This document shows, piece by piece, positions 27,024 through 35,567 of a stretch of DNA of 64,000 bases. The notes below the pieces were generated by a model that was given only the letters and a program-made list of their open reading frames with translations, was not told the origin of the DNA and did not search any database. The number at the start of each line of letters is the position of its first letter. Position 1 is the stretch's first letter. The stretch spans positions 1,341,501 to 1,405,500 of the forward strand of contig NZ_CP118957.1 of the NCBI RefSeq assembly GCF_029023825.1, read 5' to 3'. Position numbers and translations under genes: made by a program. Source of the stretch: Enterococcus saccharolyticus subsp. saccharolyticus. Lineage in GTDB: Bacteria; Bacillota; Bacilli; Lactobacillales; Enterococcaceae.

Positions 27024-27503
27024 GTGACAGAGCTTGAAAAAATATATAATGATTATTTTGGTGATATTTATCGCTTTTTATATCGCCTCTGCGGAAACAA
27101 ACATCTTGCAGAAGACCTAACATCGGAAACTTTTTTTAAAGCGATACAATCAATTGATTCCTTCAAAGGGGAAAGCGACATTAAAACTTGGCTCTTTCAA
27201 ATTGCTAAAAATACTTATTTTTCTTATACCCGTAAAAATAAAATTTTTGTCAATATTGCAGACATTCAAACAGAAGCCAATATTAACATTGAGAAAACAA
27301 TACTACAAAAAGAATCCTCTGAACAAATTATTCAAATACTTCATCATTTTCCAGAAACTTATAAAGAAGTCTTTTATTTACGGGTCTTTGGTGAATTAGA
27401 TTTCCAACAAATTGGACAATTATTTGGTAGAACAAATAATTGGGCTTGCGTCACTTTCCATCGTGCTAGAAAAAAATTAATAAACGAAATGAGGGAACAA
27501 TAA
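27024..27503 (+). CDS. ECF-type RNA polymerase sigma factor
   Basis: A 159-residue extracytoplasmic-function sigma factor. Region 2 is YGDIYRFLYRLCGN-like at residues 8-60 with AEDLTSETFFKAIQSIDSF and WLFQIAKNTYFSYTRK; region 4 is at about 105-155 with FPETYKEVFYLRVFGELDFQQIGQLFG. The GTG start at 27024 has AGGGGG seven bases upstream. It overlaps the anti-sigma gene by one base (TAATG), which indicates coupled translation. A CGTC-type promoter sits directly upstream. Confidence 0.9.
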   Translation: MTELEKIYNDYFGDIYRFLYRLCGNKHLAEDLTSETFFKAIQSIDSFKGESDIKTWLFQIAKNTYFSYTRKNKIFVNIADIQTEANINIEKTILQKESSEQIIQILHHFPETYKEVFYLRVFGELDFQQIGQLFGRTNNWACVTFHRARKKLINEMREQ

Positions 27504-28387
27504 TGACACTTACTTGTAATGTCATAAAAGATTTATTACCTTTGTATGTAGAAGACTTGTTAAACGAAGATTCTATAGTATTTGTAGAACAGCACCTTCA
27601 ATCTTGTAAGGAATGTCGTCACGAATTAGAGTTAGTAAGACAGTCCGTTATATTACCTATAGAAACGAATCCTGCTCCTTTCATCACCATTCAAAAAAAT
27701 ATTCAAAAGAAAAAACGACAAATCGGGATTTTTTCTTGTTTACTTACGTTGATTTTAACGCTTGTAATTGGAGGATTTCTAACCGCTCCCAATTATTTAC
27801 CTTACCAGCAGGAAAATGTTCAATTGAACACTACAGAAAACGGCTTAGTTGTTGCACAATTTTCTGATACAGTAGCAAATTTTCAAGTTGAAAAACAACT
27901 AACAAAAGACGGTTTAAATTATATCTATCACATCACAGCATGGAATAATTCTTGGAATCAATTATTCCCGTCCAAACAAAGGAAAAACACGATATTGAAC
28001 CCCAATAGTGAAAAAATTAAAGCTGTTTATTATTACCCTGGAAACGATTATCAAGATCAATTAATTTATGGAGATACACCTTATCTTGATGGCAGTGTGA
28101 CTACTTTACCTCGATTAGTTTTAGCTTATTATTTAGTAGGCGCTTTTTTATTGATGATTATCAATGGTATTCTAGCAATTGTTTTACGAGATAAAAAATG
28201 GGCAACTATTTTCAAACATATCTTTCTGATATCTGTCAGTTATCTTTTGAGTCATCTACTCATAAAAGGACTATCGACCACTTCTTATAGTGCAGCGCGT
28301 GATTTTTATCTCATATGTTTACTCACAGGGGTATTATATGGTGGGTATCTCTTGCTAAATCAATTATTTTCAACTAAAAAAACCTAA
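27503..28387 (+). CDS. Anti-sigma factor with zinc-finger (zf-HC2) and four membrane segments
   Basis: A 294-residue membrane protein that should bind and silence the sigma factor encoded just before. The N-terminal ZAS/zf-HC2 domain has a CNVIKDLLPLYVEDLL start and HLQSCKECRHEL (HxxxCxxC). One membrane helix follows at about 75-96. An extracytoplasmic domain of roughly 110 residues (YQQENVQLNTTENGL to LDGSVTTLPR) comes next. Three more helices lie at the C-terminus (LVLAYYLVGAFLLMI, IFLISVSYLLSHLLI, FYLICLLTGVLYGGY). The extra C-terminal helices are unlike RsiV or RsiW. The signal it senses is unknown. Confidence 0.85.
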   Translation: MTLTCNVIKDLLPLYVEDLLNEDSIVFVEQHLQSCKECRHELELVRQSVILPIETNPAPFITIQKNIQKKKRQIGIFSCLLTLILTLVIGGFLTAPNYLPYQQENVQLNTTENGLVVAQFSDTVANFQVEKQLTKDGLNYIYHITAWNNSWNQLFPSKQRKNTILNPNSEKIKAVYYYPGNDYQDQLIYGDTPYLDGSVTTLPRLVLAYYLVGAFLLMIINGILAIVLRDKKWATIFKHIFLISVSYLLSHLLIKGLSTTSYSAARDFYLICLLTGVLYGGYLLLNQLFSTKKT

Positions 28388-28417
28388 GGGCATGCTAATT
28401 GCTTCCCTTAGGTTTTT
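28378..28417 (+). terminator. Terminator of the sigma/anti-sigma operon
   Basis: AAAAACCTAAGGG (28378-28390) pairs perfectly with CCCTTAGGTTTTT (28405-28417), overlapping the stop codon. Confidence 0.85.
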
Positions 28418-28459
28418 GACTAATTTAACTGCCCTATATTGCCTCCTATTTTCAAATAA

Positions 28460-28756
28460 TTATTCTATTGCACCACGCCAGGCAGACATCCCACCCATTA
28501 CGTTGATGACTTGATAACCTTGGCTACTCAATAGTTGACACGCACGTTCAGAACGAGCGCCTGCTTGACATAGGACATAGTGTTTTTCTTGCTTAGGTAA
28601 GGTTTGTTCATTTATTCCTAGCTCGCTCAAAGGATAATTAACTGCCTGTGGAAGATGTCCATTTTGAAATTCTTCTGCTTCACGAACATCAAGAACCGAT
28701 ACTTGCTTTTGTTTGATTATTTGTTCAAACTCAGCCATCCCAATTGAATTATACAT
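28460..28756 (-). CDS. Single-domain rhodanese
   Basis: A 98-residue sulfurtransferase with the active-site loop CQAGARSERA and the entry motif SVLDVREAEEFQNGHLPQAVNYP. The ATG at 28756 overlaps the end of the CoA-disulfide reductase gene by eight bases and uses a GGAGGCG inside it, so translation is coupled. Rhodaneses in such clusters move sulfane sulfur away from persulfides. It is third in the CstR-controlled operon. Confidence 0.9.
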   Translation of the reverse strand: MYNSIGMAEFEQIIKQKQVSVLDVREAEEFQNGHLPQAVNYPLSELGINEQTLPKQEKHYVLCQAGARSERACQLLSSQGYQVINVMGGMSAWRGAIE

Positions 28757-30398
28757 AAACAATCGCCTCCGGTCTGACCATTTGATAAAGTGCAAATGCA
28801 CCATCTAAATTTTTCACTTGAATATTCGCTTGTTTTAAAATCCGTTCAGCAATATAACTACGTAGCCCACTATGACAACTGACAATATATTCTTTATCAG
28901 CATCTAATTGAGTAATATTTTGACGCAAATCGTTTAATGGCAAATGATAAGCTTCTTTAAATTTGCCACGAGTCAGTTCTTCGTCTGTACGAACATCTAG
29001 CAAAACTTTTCCATTCGCCAGTTCTGTTTCCAATTCATACCATTGAATCGACTCACTTAATCCTTCAGCAAGATTCATGGCGGCATACCCTAACATATTT
29101 ACTGGATCTTTCGCAGAACCAAACGGTGGTGCATACGTCAATTCTAACTCAGGTAAGTCAAAAATGGTTAATTTCCCTTTAATCGCAGTCGCTAAGATAT
29201 CAATTCGTTTGTCAACACCTTTGGCACCAATTCCTTGTGCACCATAAATTTCGCCCGTCTCTGCGTTAAATATTAGTTTCAAAGTGATATCTGTTGCACC
29301 AGGAAAATATCCAGCATGATCTTTTCCCGTAATATGCACCACAGATACAGGTAATTGCGCTAATTTTGCGGTGCGTTCACTTAATCCTGTAGTCGCCGCA
29401 GTAACATCAAATACACGTACAATTGCGGTTCCAATACTTCCTTGATTTTTTCTATCTAATCCTGCAATGACATCTGCGACTTGTCTGCCTTGACGATTTG
29501 CTGGAGAAGCAAGCGAAATCAATGCCTCTGTATCAGTGATTTGTTGACGAACGACAATTGCATCGCCTACAGCATAGATATCTGGATGACTCGTTTGATA
29601 GTGCTCATTCACCAAAATTCCTCCACGCAATCCGGTATCTAATCCTGCTTCTAACGCCAAGTGATTTTCTGGTGCTACACCTACAGATAATAACGTCAAA
29701 TCTGAAATTAATTCTTGACCATTTTCTAAAATAATTTTTTTACCAACCTCTTCAAACCGAACTGCTGATTGTGCAGTAATTACCGTGACTCCTTGTTTGC
29801 GTAATTCTGCTTCGACAAATGCTGCCATCTCTTCATCTAATGATGGTAATACTTGTGGCGCCTTTTCAACAATCGTCACTTCTAAACCACGTTTTCTCAA
29901 ATTTTCAGCCATTTCCAAACCAATGAATCCTGCACCAATGACTACTGCATGTTTTGTCTGACTCGTAATCCCTGCCATAATTTGATCTACGTCAGGAATG
30001 CTTCTCAAACTGTATATATTTGACGCTTCATGCAAGCCTTCAATTGTAGGGACAAAGGGTTTTGCTCCCGGCGATAAAATTAATTTATCGTAAGATTCTG
30101 TTTGCTCTTGGCCATTTGTCCGTATCGTTACTGTATGAGATTCTGGAGAGATAGCAATAACTTCATGAAAAGGGCGCACATCAATATTAAAACGATTTTT
30201 CAACGCTTCTGGCGTTTGCACAACTAGTTGTTCACGTTCTGCAATTTCTCCAGACACATAATAAGGCAAACCACAATTCGCAAAAGAAACAACTGGTCCC
30301 TTTTCTAATACAATAATTTCTGCCTTTTCCATTAGACGACGTAAACGTGTTGCTGCCGACATTCCACCAGCAACGCCTCCAATAATAATCACTTTCAT
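28749..30398 (-). CDS. CoA-disulfide/CoA-persulfide reductase with C-terminal rhodanese domain
   Basis: A 549-residue flavoprotein that reduces CoA disulfide or CoA persulfide. FAD site VIIIGGVAGGMSAATRLRRL, redox cysteine in SFANCGLPYYVSG (about residue 43), NAD site HAVVIGAGFIGLEMAENL, and second FAD motif HPDIYAVGDAIVV. The C-terminal rhodanese (about 455-545) carries VLLDVRTDEELTRG and the active-site CHSGLRS. E. faecalis CoAPR, part of a CstR-linked locus, has this architecture. It ends in an overlap with the single rhodanese gene. Confidence 0.92.
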   Translation of the reverse strand: MKVIIIGGVAGGMSAATRLRRLMEKAEIIVLEKGPVVSFANCGLPYYVSGEIAEREQLVVQTPEALKNRFNIDVRPFHEVIAISPESHTVTIRTNGQEQTESYDKLILSPGAKPFVPTIEGLHEASNIYSLRSIPDVDQIMAGITSQTKHAVVIGAGFIGLEMAENLRKRGLEVTIVEKAPQVLPSLDEEMAAFVEAELRKQGVTVITAQSAVRFEEVGKKIILENGQELISDLTLLSVGVAPENHLALEAGLDTGLRGGILVNEHYQTSHPDIYAVGDAIVVRQQITDTEALISLASPANRQGRQVADVIAGLDRKNQGSIGTAIVRVFDVTAATTGLSERTAKLAQLPVSVVHITGKDHAGYFPGATDITLKLIFNAETGEIYGAQGIGAKGVDKRIDILATAIKGKLTIFDLPELELTYAPPFGSAKDPVNMLGYAAMNLAEGLSESIQWYELETELANGKVLLDVRTDEELTRGKFKEAYHLPLNDLRQNITQLDADKEYIVSCHSGLRSYIAERILKQANIQVKNLDGAFALYQMVRPEAIVYV

Positions 30399-30399
30399 C

Positions 30400-30714
30400 T
30401 TATTTTCCTCCTCGTATTTTCCCTGTCCATTGATTCATTCCTCCACGAACATTAATTGCTTCATAGCCTTTTTTACGTAATTTTTTAGTCGCTTGTCGAC
30501 TGCGTACTCCCGATTGGCAAATAATATATATTGTTCCTACTTGCTCGTTATATCGATCAATTTTGTTTAAAGGAACATTTTTAGCCATAGGTATATGCCC
30601 TCCACCGTATTCACTTGATGTCCGTACATCCAAAATGGTAATTTCTTTTGATATACGACTATTTAGCTCATTAACACTAATTGAAGGTATCCGATCCATT
30701 AGCCAATTAAACAT
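30400..30714 (-). CDS. Rhodanese, first gene of the persulfide operon
   Basis: A 104-residue rhodanese: ITILDVRTSSEYGGGHIPMAKNVP, and active-site loop CQSGVRSRQATKKLRKKGY. The ATG at 30714 has GAGGTG upstream; the longer reading from 30792 would cross the operator and promoter. It ends one base before the start region of the CoA-disulfide reductase gene, so the genes form a tight operon. Confidence 0.9.
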   Translation of the reverse strand: MFNWLMDRIPSISVNELNSRISKEITILDVRTSSEYGGGHIPMAKNVPLNKIDRYNEQVGTIYIICQSGVRSRQATKKLRKKGYEAINVRGGMNQWTGKIRGGK

Positions 30715-30732
30715 TTTTATCACCTCACAAAC

Positions 30733-30777
30733 ATACCTTATGGGGTATATTAAACTATCGATTAAACACTTTGTCAA
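30733..30777 (-). promoter_or_regulatory. Promoter and CstR-type operator of the rhodanese operon
   Basis: Minus strand TTGACA (30772-30777), a 17-base spacer, TTTAAT (30749-30754), immediately followed by ATACCTTATGGGGTAT (30733-30748), a palindrome of the CsoR/CstR type with GC-tract arms ATACC/GGTAT. Confidence 0.8.
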
Positions 30778-30800
30778 GCTATTTTTATACAATTCAACAT

Positions 30801-30829
30801 TTGACTAACATACCCATAAGAGGTATATT
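30801..30829 (+). promoter_or_regulatory. Promoter and CstR-type operator of cstR
   Basis: TTGACT (30801-30806), a 17-base spacer, TATATT (30824-30829). ATACC-N7-GGTAT at 30810-30826 lies inside the spacer, so repressor binding would block polymerase. It faces the rhodanese promoter. Confidence 0.8.
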
Positions 30830-30862
30830 GAAAATAAATAGATTTTAAAGGTAGGGGTTACT

Positions 30863-31123
30863 ATGGAAGAAAATAAAAAAAAAGTCATTCATCGGTTACG
30901 ACGAACAGAAGGACAAATCCGAGGTATTCAGAAAATGATTGAAGACGAAAAAGAGTGTATCGACGTCATCACACAATTGAGCGCCGTTCGTTCTAGCATT
31001 GACCGCGTGATGGGGATGATTGTGGCAGAAAACCTTAAAAATTGTTTTGTTTCCCCTGATGATGATCCTGAAGAACAAGAAAAAAAACTAACACAAGCTA
31101 TCAACATGATTATAAAAAAATAA
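30863..31123 (+). CDS. cstR: CstR, persulfide-sensing repressor (CsoR/DUF156 family)
   Basis: An 86-residue all-helical tetrameric repressor. Its two conserved cysteines, in KECIDVITQLSAVRSSIDRV and AENLKNC, match the CstR persulfide-sensing pair. The copper-site His of CsoR is absent (NLKNC rather than a HxxxC site), so this is CstR rather than CsoR. Two ATACC/GGTAT operators in the divergent promoter region support control of itself and the rhodanese-CoA reductase operon. Start has a GGTAGGGG site. Confidence 0.9.
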   Translation: MEENKKKVIHRLRRTEGQIRGIQKMIEDEKECIDVITQLSAVRSSIDRVMGMIVAENLKNCFVSPDDDPEEQEKKLTQAINMIIKK

Positions 31124-31132
31124 TTACACCAT

Positions 31133-31177
31133 AAAAAAATGCAAGAAACTTTGATAACAAAAGCTTCTTGCATTTTT
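31133..31177 (+). terminator. Terminator after cstR
   Basis: ATGCAAGAA and TTCTTGCAT arms extended by CTTT/AAAG, followed by five T. Confidence 0.8.
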
Positions 31178-31182
31178 ATCGA

Positions 31183-31372
31183 TTAATTTTGGGTATTCTC
31201 TCCATACAGCTGATTGCCTAACATTTCTAATGTGTCAAAAATTCGCACACCGTAATCCATAAAATCATCATATGTCGTTGTATAAACGCAGCTTTCTTAC
31301 TTGTAAATCAACGCTATTGATAATTTTTTTTGCCCCTAAAAAGATTTCGAATTTTTCAACTGTTAAATCCAT
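31183..31372 (-). pseudogene. Fused remnants: start of a FecE-type ATPase joined to the end of a FecB-type binding protein
   Basis: The ATG at 31372 begins MDLTVEKFEIFLGAKKIINS, the N-terminus of a ferric-siderophore ABC ATPase (27 codons), which stops at VRK before any Walker A. From about 31275 another frame gives TYDDFMDYGVRIFDTLEMLG and ends QLYGENTQN with TAA at 31183-31185, the C-terminus of an iron-siderophore-binding lipoprotein. A deletion of roughly two kilobases must separate them. It follows the FecCD pseudogene by 11 bases. Confidence 0.65.
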
Positions 31373-31383
31373 CCTGCTCTCCT

Positions 31384-32422
31384 TTATTCTTTAAATTGAT
31401 AATTTTTACGAATAATAATAAATGCAAAAAATGGCGCACCAACAATCGCTGTAAAAATCCCAATCGGCAACTCATTGTTTTCAATCATCGTTCGAGCAAG
31501 AATATCTACTGCTGCTAAAAAGGTGCTACCGATTAAAATAGCCACCGGAATCAATTTCCGATGATCTTGGCCCTACAAGTGCTCGCGCAATATGTGGAAT
31601 AACTAGACCAACAAAACCAATAATGCCACACGTTGCCACCAAAATCCCTGTTAAAAAAGCTACCAGTAAAGTATAAATTTTGCGATAAAAATTTAATCGA
31701 ATCCCTAATGTGATAGCAATTTCTTCACCTTGTAACATCGCATTTAATGTCCGATATTGCGTTAAAAAATACGCTGTAACAGTACCAACCGCAATCGTTG
31801 GTAACAATAAATTATCCCATTTAGCTGAAGATAAGGAGCCCATTGTCCAGTAGGTCACACGAGCAATCGTATTATCTGTTCCAGAAAAAACAATAATAAA
31901 ATTGGCAATCGCTGTAAATAACGCATTCGCAATCGTTCCCGATAAAATTAATTTCGTCGTGGTAATGCTACTACGAAAAGAAGAGAGAAATAGCACACAA
32001 ACAGCAGCACTCAATGCGCCTAAAAACGCCGTAAAGGCTAAACCTAACCCACTCACTAATCCAAGTACCCCACTACCTAAATACCCGCCAGCAGAAATTC
32101 CTAATAAAAAGGGTTCCGCTAATGGATTTTGAACGACCGCTTGCATAACAATGCCACATAGGGATAAACCGGCACCGACAACAACGCCCATTAGCACACG
32201 CGGCATACGAATTTTCCAAAGAACACCGGAATATGTTACATTTGATGGTTCTAAATCCAACAACTTTTCAACAAAGATAGTATATGTTTGCTCAAAAGGA
32301 ATTCTCAATGTTCCTACACTCACCCCAATAATAATGGTGAAGAATAGTAAAATAATTAATCCGATTAATACAACATAAAGGTTTATTTTTTCATCTTTTT
32401 CCCTAACATTCATGGTTAGCAT
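31384..32422 (-). pseudogene. FecCD-type iron-siderophore permease, C-terminal frameshift
   Basis: Nearly complete permease: WKIRMPRVLMGVVVGAGLSL, QNPLAEPFLLGISAGGYLGSG, GFVGLVIPHIARALVG. At about 31560 one extra base turns GPDHRKLIPVAILIG into GPRSSEIDSGGYFNR-stop. The original frame continues to TAA at 31384-31386 with the normal ending LPIGIFTAIVGAPFFAF. The frameshift removes the last two helices. It is preceded by a Fur box and followed by FecE/FecB fragments, so the whole importer is non-functional. Confidence 0.82.
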
Positions 32423-32480
32423 TCATAGATGTTTTATTTTGACCCTTTCTTTTTTTATTTTTTTGTATTACAATTTCAAT

Positions 32481-32495
32481 TAAGAATGATTCTCA
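32481..32495. promoter_or_regulatory. Fur box between divergent iron genes
   Basis: TAAGAATGATTCTCA is a 7-1-7 repeat with one asymmetry, very close to the box at 8562-8576, and continues as TTATC toward the longer Fur consensus. It sits between the FecCD pseudogene and the esterase operon. Confidence 0.8.
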
Positions 32496-32568
32496 TTATC
32501 AAACATACATGCAAGAAATTCTTTTTATCAAGGGTAAATTTAAATCTAGTGACATTGGAGGAATTCGC

Positions 32569-33342
32569 TTGCTACAAATTAGAACAGAAATCATTCATGA
32601 TTATCCAGTGACAATCGTCTTACCTACGGGATACGATACATCGAAAAAATATGCCACTATTTATATGCATGATGGTGGTAATGCAGCTAAACAAGCCTTA
32701 AATTATATTGACCATCTCGTAATTACTAAGCAAATCGAACCAATTATTATTGTGGGTATTACACCGATTGACCGGAATGATGACTACACGCCGTGGGAGA
32801 CTCCGCCTCTTTTTCCAAACCAACCAACACCAAGTGGCAAAGCGGAAGAATATCTACATATTCTCGTTCATAAAATCAAACCCTTTATTGATGCAACTTA
32901 TGCAACCAATCCCTCACCAGAGCATACAGCTATTGCTGGTTGTTCCTTTGGTGGATTAGTTTCCATCTTTGCTTCTTATTACTATCCAGAAATTTTTCAT
33001 AAATACATTATTTTATCGGCCTCTTTTTGGTATGAAGATGTTGTCCCATACATGCAAGGAGAAACTATCATTCGTTTCGGAAAAACATATCAAAAACCAC
33101 AAATTGATCGTGATAAGCATCAGATGTATCTTTATGTTGGCGCATTAGAAGGTATTTATCGTGAGACGGCACAAAAAGAGATGGTTACGTACACTAAGCA
33201 AGCATATACTGCCTTACAGCAAGAAGGTTTCTCACCTTCTCAATTGTTATTTGAAACACATCCTGAAGGCACACACGATGTTTACTTTTTTAGCCCCCAT
33301 TTTATCCATGCGCTTCGTTGGCATTATGGAAAAGAACAATAA
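32569..33342 (+). CDS. Esterase of the enterobactin-esterase/esterase-D type (likely siderophore hydrolase)
   Basis: A 257-residue alpha/beta hydrolase. Nucleophile motif GCSFGG (about residue 145), catalytic His in PEGTHDVYFF, and N-terminal YPVTIVLPTGYD and YMHDGGNAA match the Fes/IroE-like putative esterase family. Such enzymes cut ferric siderophores to free iron. The TTG at 32569 has TGGAGG seven bases upstream and is preferred to the ATG at 32509, which has no site. It is followed by a ferric-reductase-like gene and preceded by a Fur box. Confidence 0.8.
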   Translation: MLQIRTEIIHDYPVTIVLPTGYDTSKKYATIYMHDGGNAAKQALNYIDHLVITKQIEPIIIVGITPIDRNDDYTPWETPPLFPNQPTPSGKAEEYLHILVHKIKPFIDATYATNPSPEHTAIAGCSFGGLVSIFASYYYPEIFHKYIILSASFWYEDVVPYMQGETIIRFGKTYQKPQIDRDKHQMYLYVGALEGIYRETAQKEMVTYTKQAYTALQQEGFSPSQLLFETHPEGTHDVYFFSPHFIHALRWHYGKEQ

Positions 33343-33356
33343 AAGGAGAAACACAA

Positions 33357-34070
33357 ATGCAAATTTATTGGACAAAAATCAAACAAATTATTGAAGAAAC
33401 CCCTGAAGTTAAAACATTCTTATTGGATTGCCCAGTAGATTACACTTGGAAAGAAGGCTCGCATCTTCATCTAGCATTAAAAGGATTTAATACTGGAGAA
33501 AAACCCAATCGTAGCCTTGTCCGTCATATGTCAATTTCTACTTTGCCAAACGAAGAAGCAGTAGGGATTACCACACGGATAAAAGAACAATCCTCTGAAT
33601 TTAAAACTATTTTGAAAAATATGGGGATTGGTGAAGAAGTCGCCCTTTTTAAAACACATACACACGTCCCTCTAAAACGAGAGGATAAAACGATTTATCT
33701 CCTTTCAGCGGGTGTTGGTTTAGCTACTTTCCGTACACTTGTCTTAGAGTATTTTGAACGTACAGACGGCGTTCAAAATATTCATTCGTTAAATATTGAT
33801 TCTTCAGGAGACTATTTATTTACGGATATTTTTACTTCAACAGCAGAGAAAAATTTCACTGCCCAATTCGTGAATAATCGCCCTGCGTATTACGAACAAG
33901 TCAAAGATCTAGCCACTGATAAAAATGGTCTGTATTATGTTGTAGGTAGCGATGAATTTTTGATTCAAACAATTACTGTCTTACGCGAGCAAAATATTCA
34001 ACCAGAACAAATAATGTTAGATAAACATGCGCATCAATTACTTGATTTTTTACCAATTGCTGAAAAATAA
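33357..34070 (+). CDS. FAD-dependent ferric-siderophore reductase-like protein
   Basis: A 237-residue ferredoxin-NADP reductase-like flavoprotein. The FAD-binding barrel contains RHMSISTLPNEEAVGITTRI; the NAD(P) domain begins TIYLLSAGVGLATFRTLVLEY and ends GLYYVVGSDEFLIQTITVL. No iron-sulfur domain is present. The start at 33357 has AAGGAG upstream, 14 bases after the esterase stop. With the esterase and a Fur box it probably releases iron from imported siderophores (inference from context). Confidence 0.8.
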   Translation: MQIYWTKIKQIIEETPEVKTFLLDCPVDYTWKEGSHLHLALKGFNTGEKPNRSLVRHMSISTLPNEEAVGITTRIKEQSSEFKTILKNMGIGEEVALFKTHTHVPLKREDKTIYLLSAGVGLATFRTLVLEYFERTDGVQNIHSLNIDSSGDYLFTDIFTSTAEKNFTAQFVNNRPAYYEQVKDLATDKNGLYYVVGSDEFLIQTITVLREQNIQPEQIMLDKHAHQLLDFLPIAEK

Positions 34071-34113
34071 AAGAGTTTGGAAGAGCTCCCTTTCTTCCAA
34101 ACTCTTTTATTTT
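34064..34113. terminator. Strong terminator after the esterase/reductase operon
   Basis: A perfect 21-bp stem (34064-34084 with 34093-34113) with an eight-base loop overlaps the stop codon. Confidence 0.9.
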
Positions 34114-34258
34114 GATTACGTACCTTTGCAAGTTTATAAACTATCTTTTTCTAACTATTGAACAATGAAAACGTCCCAACAAGTGAAACCCTTTCATTTT
34201 TAAACATTACGACATCAATTTTTAGCCATTCTGTAACATATAAATAAAAAATTTCCGT

Positions 34259-34335
34259 TATAATTATCCTGTACTCGGCGGAAAACAAGTGCAGTCAATA
34301 GGCGTACTCAGTGGTCGAGTACGCCTTCTTTTTAT
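34259..34335 (+). ncRNA. Candidate small RNA or orphan transcript
   Basis: A TATAAT (34259-34264) with a poor -35 precedes about 65 bases ending in a perfect terminator stem GGCGTACTC/GAGTACGCC (34301-34309, 34317-34325) and TTCTTTTT. No reading frame or plus-strand gene follows; fabF is convergent. A second GTACTC at 34271-34276 could compete for the same arm. The rest of 34114-34258 shows nothing. Confidence 0.4.
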
Positions 34336-34337
34336 CG

Positions 34338-35567
34338 TTATTTTACTTTTCGCATGACCAAAGTGGCATTATGTCCACCAAAGCCAAAACCATTACTCAT
34401 GACAATACTAGTATTTTTAGCTATTTTTTCATTTGGTATATAGAATAAATCACATTCTTCATCAGGTTCATCTAAATTAATCGTTGGTGGTAAAATATTA
34501 TTTTCTAATGCTTTCAAACAAATGATTGATTCTATTCCGCCTGCTGCACCCAATAAATGACCCGTCATGGATTTCGTGGCGCTAATAGGTAGTTCTTTGG
34601 CGTATTCACCAAATACTGCTTTAATTGCTTTGGTTTCACCAATATCACCTACACCCGTACTTGTTGCATGTGCATTTAAATAATTAACTTCATTAGGCGC
34701 TAGTTGTGCCATCTCCAATGCCAAACGCATTGCGCGAATGGCTCCTTCTGAACTCGGAGCAGTCATATGATACGCATCAGAAGTCATGCCATAACCGACG
34801 ATTTCTCCTAAAATGGTTGCACCACGTTTCATAGCATGTTCGAATTCTTCTAAAAATAAAACACCGGCACCTTCAGACATAACAAAACCATCTCTTTTTT
34901 TATCAAAAGGTCTCGAAGCTTGTTCAGGTTGCTCATTATTGGTCGACATTGCCTTCATATTACTAAAACCAGCATACGCTAACGGTGTAATCGAAGCTTC
35001 TGTCCCTCCTGCCAAAATAGCATCGCTCAAGCCATATTTAATATTTAAAAAAGCTTCTCCAATAGCTTGATTACCAGTTGCACAAGCAGAAATTGGACAC
35101 ATGGTCGCTCCTTTAAACCCTGTTTTGATGGAAACAAACCCAGCTGCCATATTCGCAATCATTTTAGGAACAACTAAAGGTGAGACACGACGACTCCCTT
35201 TTGCATCCAAAATATGTTGATTTTCTATTAAAGAATTAATCCCACCGATTCCTGTACCGATAAATACACCACAACGATTCAAGTCAAAATCTGCTTCTTT
35301 AAATTGTGCTTGTTCTAAAGCTTGTAGACTACTGATAGCTGCAAAATGTGTAAAGCGATCGGTTTTCTTGCTTTCTTTTTTGTCTAAATACGCATCAATA
35401 TCATACTCTTTAATTACGCCACCTAGTTTTGTTGGCGAATCGTCAAAGTTTGAATCCGTTAATGCCTGAATCCCACTTTTGCCTTGTGTCATATTCTCCC
35501 ATAATTCTTCAGAATTTTTCCCGCTAGATGAAATTGTGCCATAACCAGTTATAACTACTCTTTTCAT
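34338..35567 (-). CDS. Beta-ketoacyl-ACP synthase II (FabF family)
   Basis: A 409-residue condensing enzyme of fatty acid synthesis. Catalytic Cys is in PISACATGNQAIGEA (about residue 163), the two His are in NAHATSTGVGD and KSMTGHLLGAAGG, and the glycine-rich end reads VMSNGFGFGGHNATLVM. It overlaps a TetR gene by four bases and is not in a fab gene cluster, so it is probably a second FabF with its own regulation, perhaps for chain-length or unsaturation adjustment (inference). Confidence 0.92.
   Translation of the reverse strand: MKRVVITGYGTISSSGKNSEELWENMTQGKSGIQALTDSNFDDSPTKLGGVIKEYDIDAYLDKKESKKTDRFTHFAAISSLQALEQAQFKEADFDLNRCGVFIGTGIGGINSLIENQHILDAKGSRRVSPLVVPKMIANMAAGFVSIKTGFKGATMCPISACATGNQAIGEAFLNIKYGLSDAILAGGTEASITPLAYAGFSNMKAMSTNNEQPEQASRPFDKKRDGFVMSEGAGVLFLEEFEHAMKRGATILGEIVGYGMTSDAYHMTAPSSEGAIRAMRLALEMAQLAPNEVNYLNAHATSTGVGDIGETKAIKAVFGEYAKELPISATKSMTGHLLGAAGGIESIICLKALENNILPPTINLDEPDEECDLFYIPNEKIAKNTSIVMSNGFGFGGHNATLVMRKVK

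Noticed and set aside
30863-31123. Copper repressor CsoR
   Set aside because: The histidine of the copper site is absent and the neighbours are persulfide enzymes, so CstR fits better.
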